Source of the DNA: CAADGU01 sp964467705
GTDB taxonomy: Bacteria > Chloroflexota > Anaerolineae > Promineifilales > Promineifilaceae
Assembly: GCA_964467705.1 (NCBI GenBank)
Contig: CAYXUZ010000169.1
Span: forward strand, 1 to 13,954
DNA: 13,954 nt
Direction of reading: 5' to 3'
Shown here: one piece after another, positions 13,416 through 13,954 of the stretch
Position numbering within the stretch: the stretch's first letter is position 1
Layout of the letters: each line of letters opens with the position of its first letter
Translations under genes and position numbers: made by a program
The notes under the pieces: generated by a model
Told to the model about the DNA's origin: nothing
The model's database searches: none
What the model saw: only the letters and a program-made list of their open reading frames with translations

Positions 13416-13688
13416 TCATGACTTCAGTTTACCCTCATCAGTCATGTGTTTACCACTACCTGTTGCTCCACCAAACCATTGCGGAAACCATTTTTGATAA
13501 AACCAAGGCGTACTTGATCCATTATCATAGAGCATGCCTGTAAATTGTAGTCCAATGCCAGCTTGGGGAGAAGCAATTCCAATCTCACCAAAAGCAGCGG
13601 CAGGGGGTAGATTTGTAAAAGGAGGAAGGGGCAATGTTACGCTGCCATCTATCCCGGCCCCAAAACCACCTCCTGCTACGGCTCGGTC
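13416..13688 (-). pseudogene. Gly/Pro-rich 3' gene fragment, possible polymorphic-toxin tail
   Basis: A 90-residue open frame bounded upstream by an in-frame stop (13689-13691). It has no ATG; a TTG at 13634 is the only possible start nearby. It begins with a Gly-rich run (AGGGFGAGIDGSVTLPLPP), continues through GEIGIASPQAGIGLQFTGM and ends with an aromatic segment (WFYQKWFPQWFGG) and a polar tail (GKHMTDEGKLKS). The Gly-rich beginning looks like the interior of a longer protein, recalling the region near the C-terminus of RHS/YD-type toxins. This likeness is from general appearance, not a confirmed match. The most likely reading is the decayed 3' end of a transferred gene. A short intact gene from the TTG cannot be excluded. 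Confidence 0.45.
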
Positions 13689-13804
13689 TTAATATTGCTG
13701 TGCTGGCGGCTGCGGCCGGTGTCCCCACCGTGCCGCCCCACCTTTGCCCACCGGAACCTACTTTTCACCACATCACGGCCGTGCCCCACATTTATTTTGC
13801 CCCC

Positions 13805-13843
13805 CCGTTGCACATAGATGGCAGATGTCGGACGAAAAACAAG
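13805..13843 (+). repeat. Degenerate 39-bp direct repeat, copy 2
   Basis: Partner of the copy at 12796-12834 (31 of 39 identical). It lies between the Gly/Pro-rich fragment and the GNAT gene, four bases before an ACGGCCGT octamer. Confidence 0.5.
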
Positions 13844-13862
13844 GCGACGGCCGTTGGCAAAA

Positions 13863-13954
13863 TTACAGTTCTATCTCCGCCTTAATCACCTCCGCCTCCC
13901 GGTGGAAGGTAAAGCCCAATTTTTCACACACATGCAGCATCCCCCGGTTTTCGG
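13863..13954 (-). CDS. GNAT-family acetyltransferase, C-terminal end only
   Basis: Read on the minus strand from the window end, the frame gives 29 residues and a TAA stop (13863-13865): it begins ENRGMLHVCEKLGFTFHRE and ends in KAEIEL. The ENxxMLxxxEKLGF pattern is the typical last helix and strand of GNAT N-acetyltransferases, near the acetyl-CoA site. The 5' end lies beyond the window. The substrate cannot be told. Confidence 0.75.
   Translation of the reverse strand, partial: ENRGMLHVCEKLGFTFHREAEVIKAEIEL

Noticed and set aside
13634..13885. 83-codon open frame on the + strand
   Set aside because: Product is His/Pro-rich and low-complexity; it overlaps the Gly/Pro-rich minus-strand fragment and the GNAT end, both of which look more protein-like.

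Overview
The window looks like a chromosomal segment of a Gram-positive-type (monoderm) bacterium, most likely a member of the Chloroflexota (Anaerolineae/Ardenticatenia-like). This is an inference. It rests on a secreted protein with NEW3/DUF11-like repeats ending in a short aromatic-Leu-Pro tail, a CSLREA/choice-of-anchor-Q beta-helix protein, a sortase with an LPxxG-type surface protein, and moderately high GC in most genes. Nearly all genes are on the + strand; the last ~1 kb holds three minus-strand pieces.

Layout. (1) 2-676: 3' end of a large secreted repeat protein, closed by a 16-bp-stem hairpin (685-731). (2) 742-4129: a DPP IV-type S9 peptidase and an acyl-CoA dehydrogenase, 13 bp apart. 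(3) 4323-6474: a small four-helix membrane protein overlapping an ABC1/UbiB-type kinase by 14 bp. (4) 6728-8983: a 751-residue exported beta-propeller plus beta-helix protein. (5) 9043-11154: a four-helix membrane protein, an aminoglycoside-phosphotransferase-fold kinase and an APS-kinase-like P-loop kinase, closely spaced as an operon. (6) 11182-12624: a sortase with its own good promoter and probably a leaderless start, then a small secreted protein with an LPQSG sorting signal, a probable substrate. (7) 12625-13954: a gene-poor, repeat-rich region with hairpins, degenerate direct repeats, an AT-rich two-helix membrane gene, a Gly/Pro-rich 3' gene fragment, and the C-terminus of a GNAT acetyltransferase running off the window end, all three on the minus strand.

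The most striking global signal is the palindromic octamer ACGGCCGT. I count 33 exact copies in 13,954 bp, against a chance expectation well under one. They lie in all three codon phases and between genes, so this is a DNA-level signal rather than a protein motif. Four copies cluster in 12646-12743, two of them forming a 16-bp hairpin stem just after the LPQSG protein.

Other points of interest: the APS-kinase-like protein lacks the usual APS-contacting motif and follows an APH-fold kinase, resembling a split version of known APH/P-loop kinase fusions. The AT-rich minus-strand island looks like a decayed polymorphic-toxin tail followed by a possible membrane immunity gene. No tRNA, rRNA, CRISPR array or transposase was seen.
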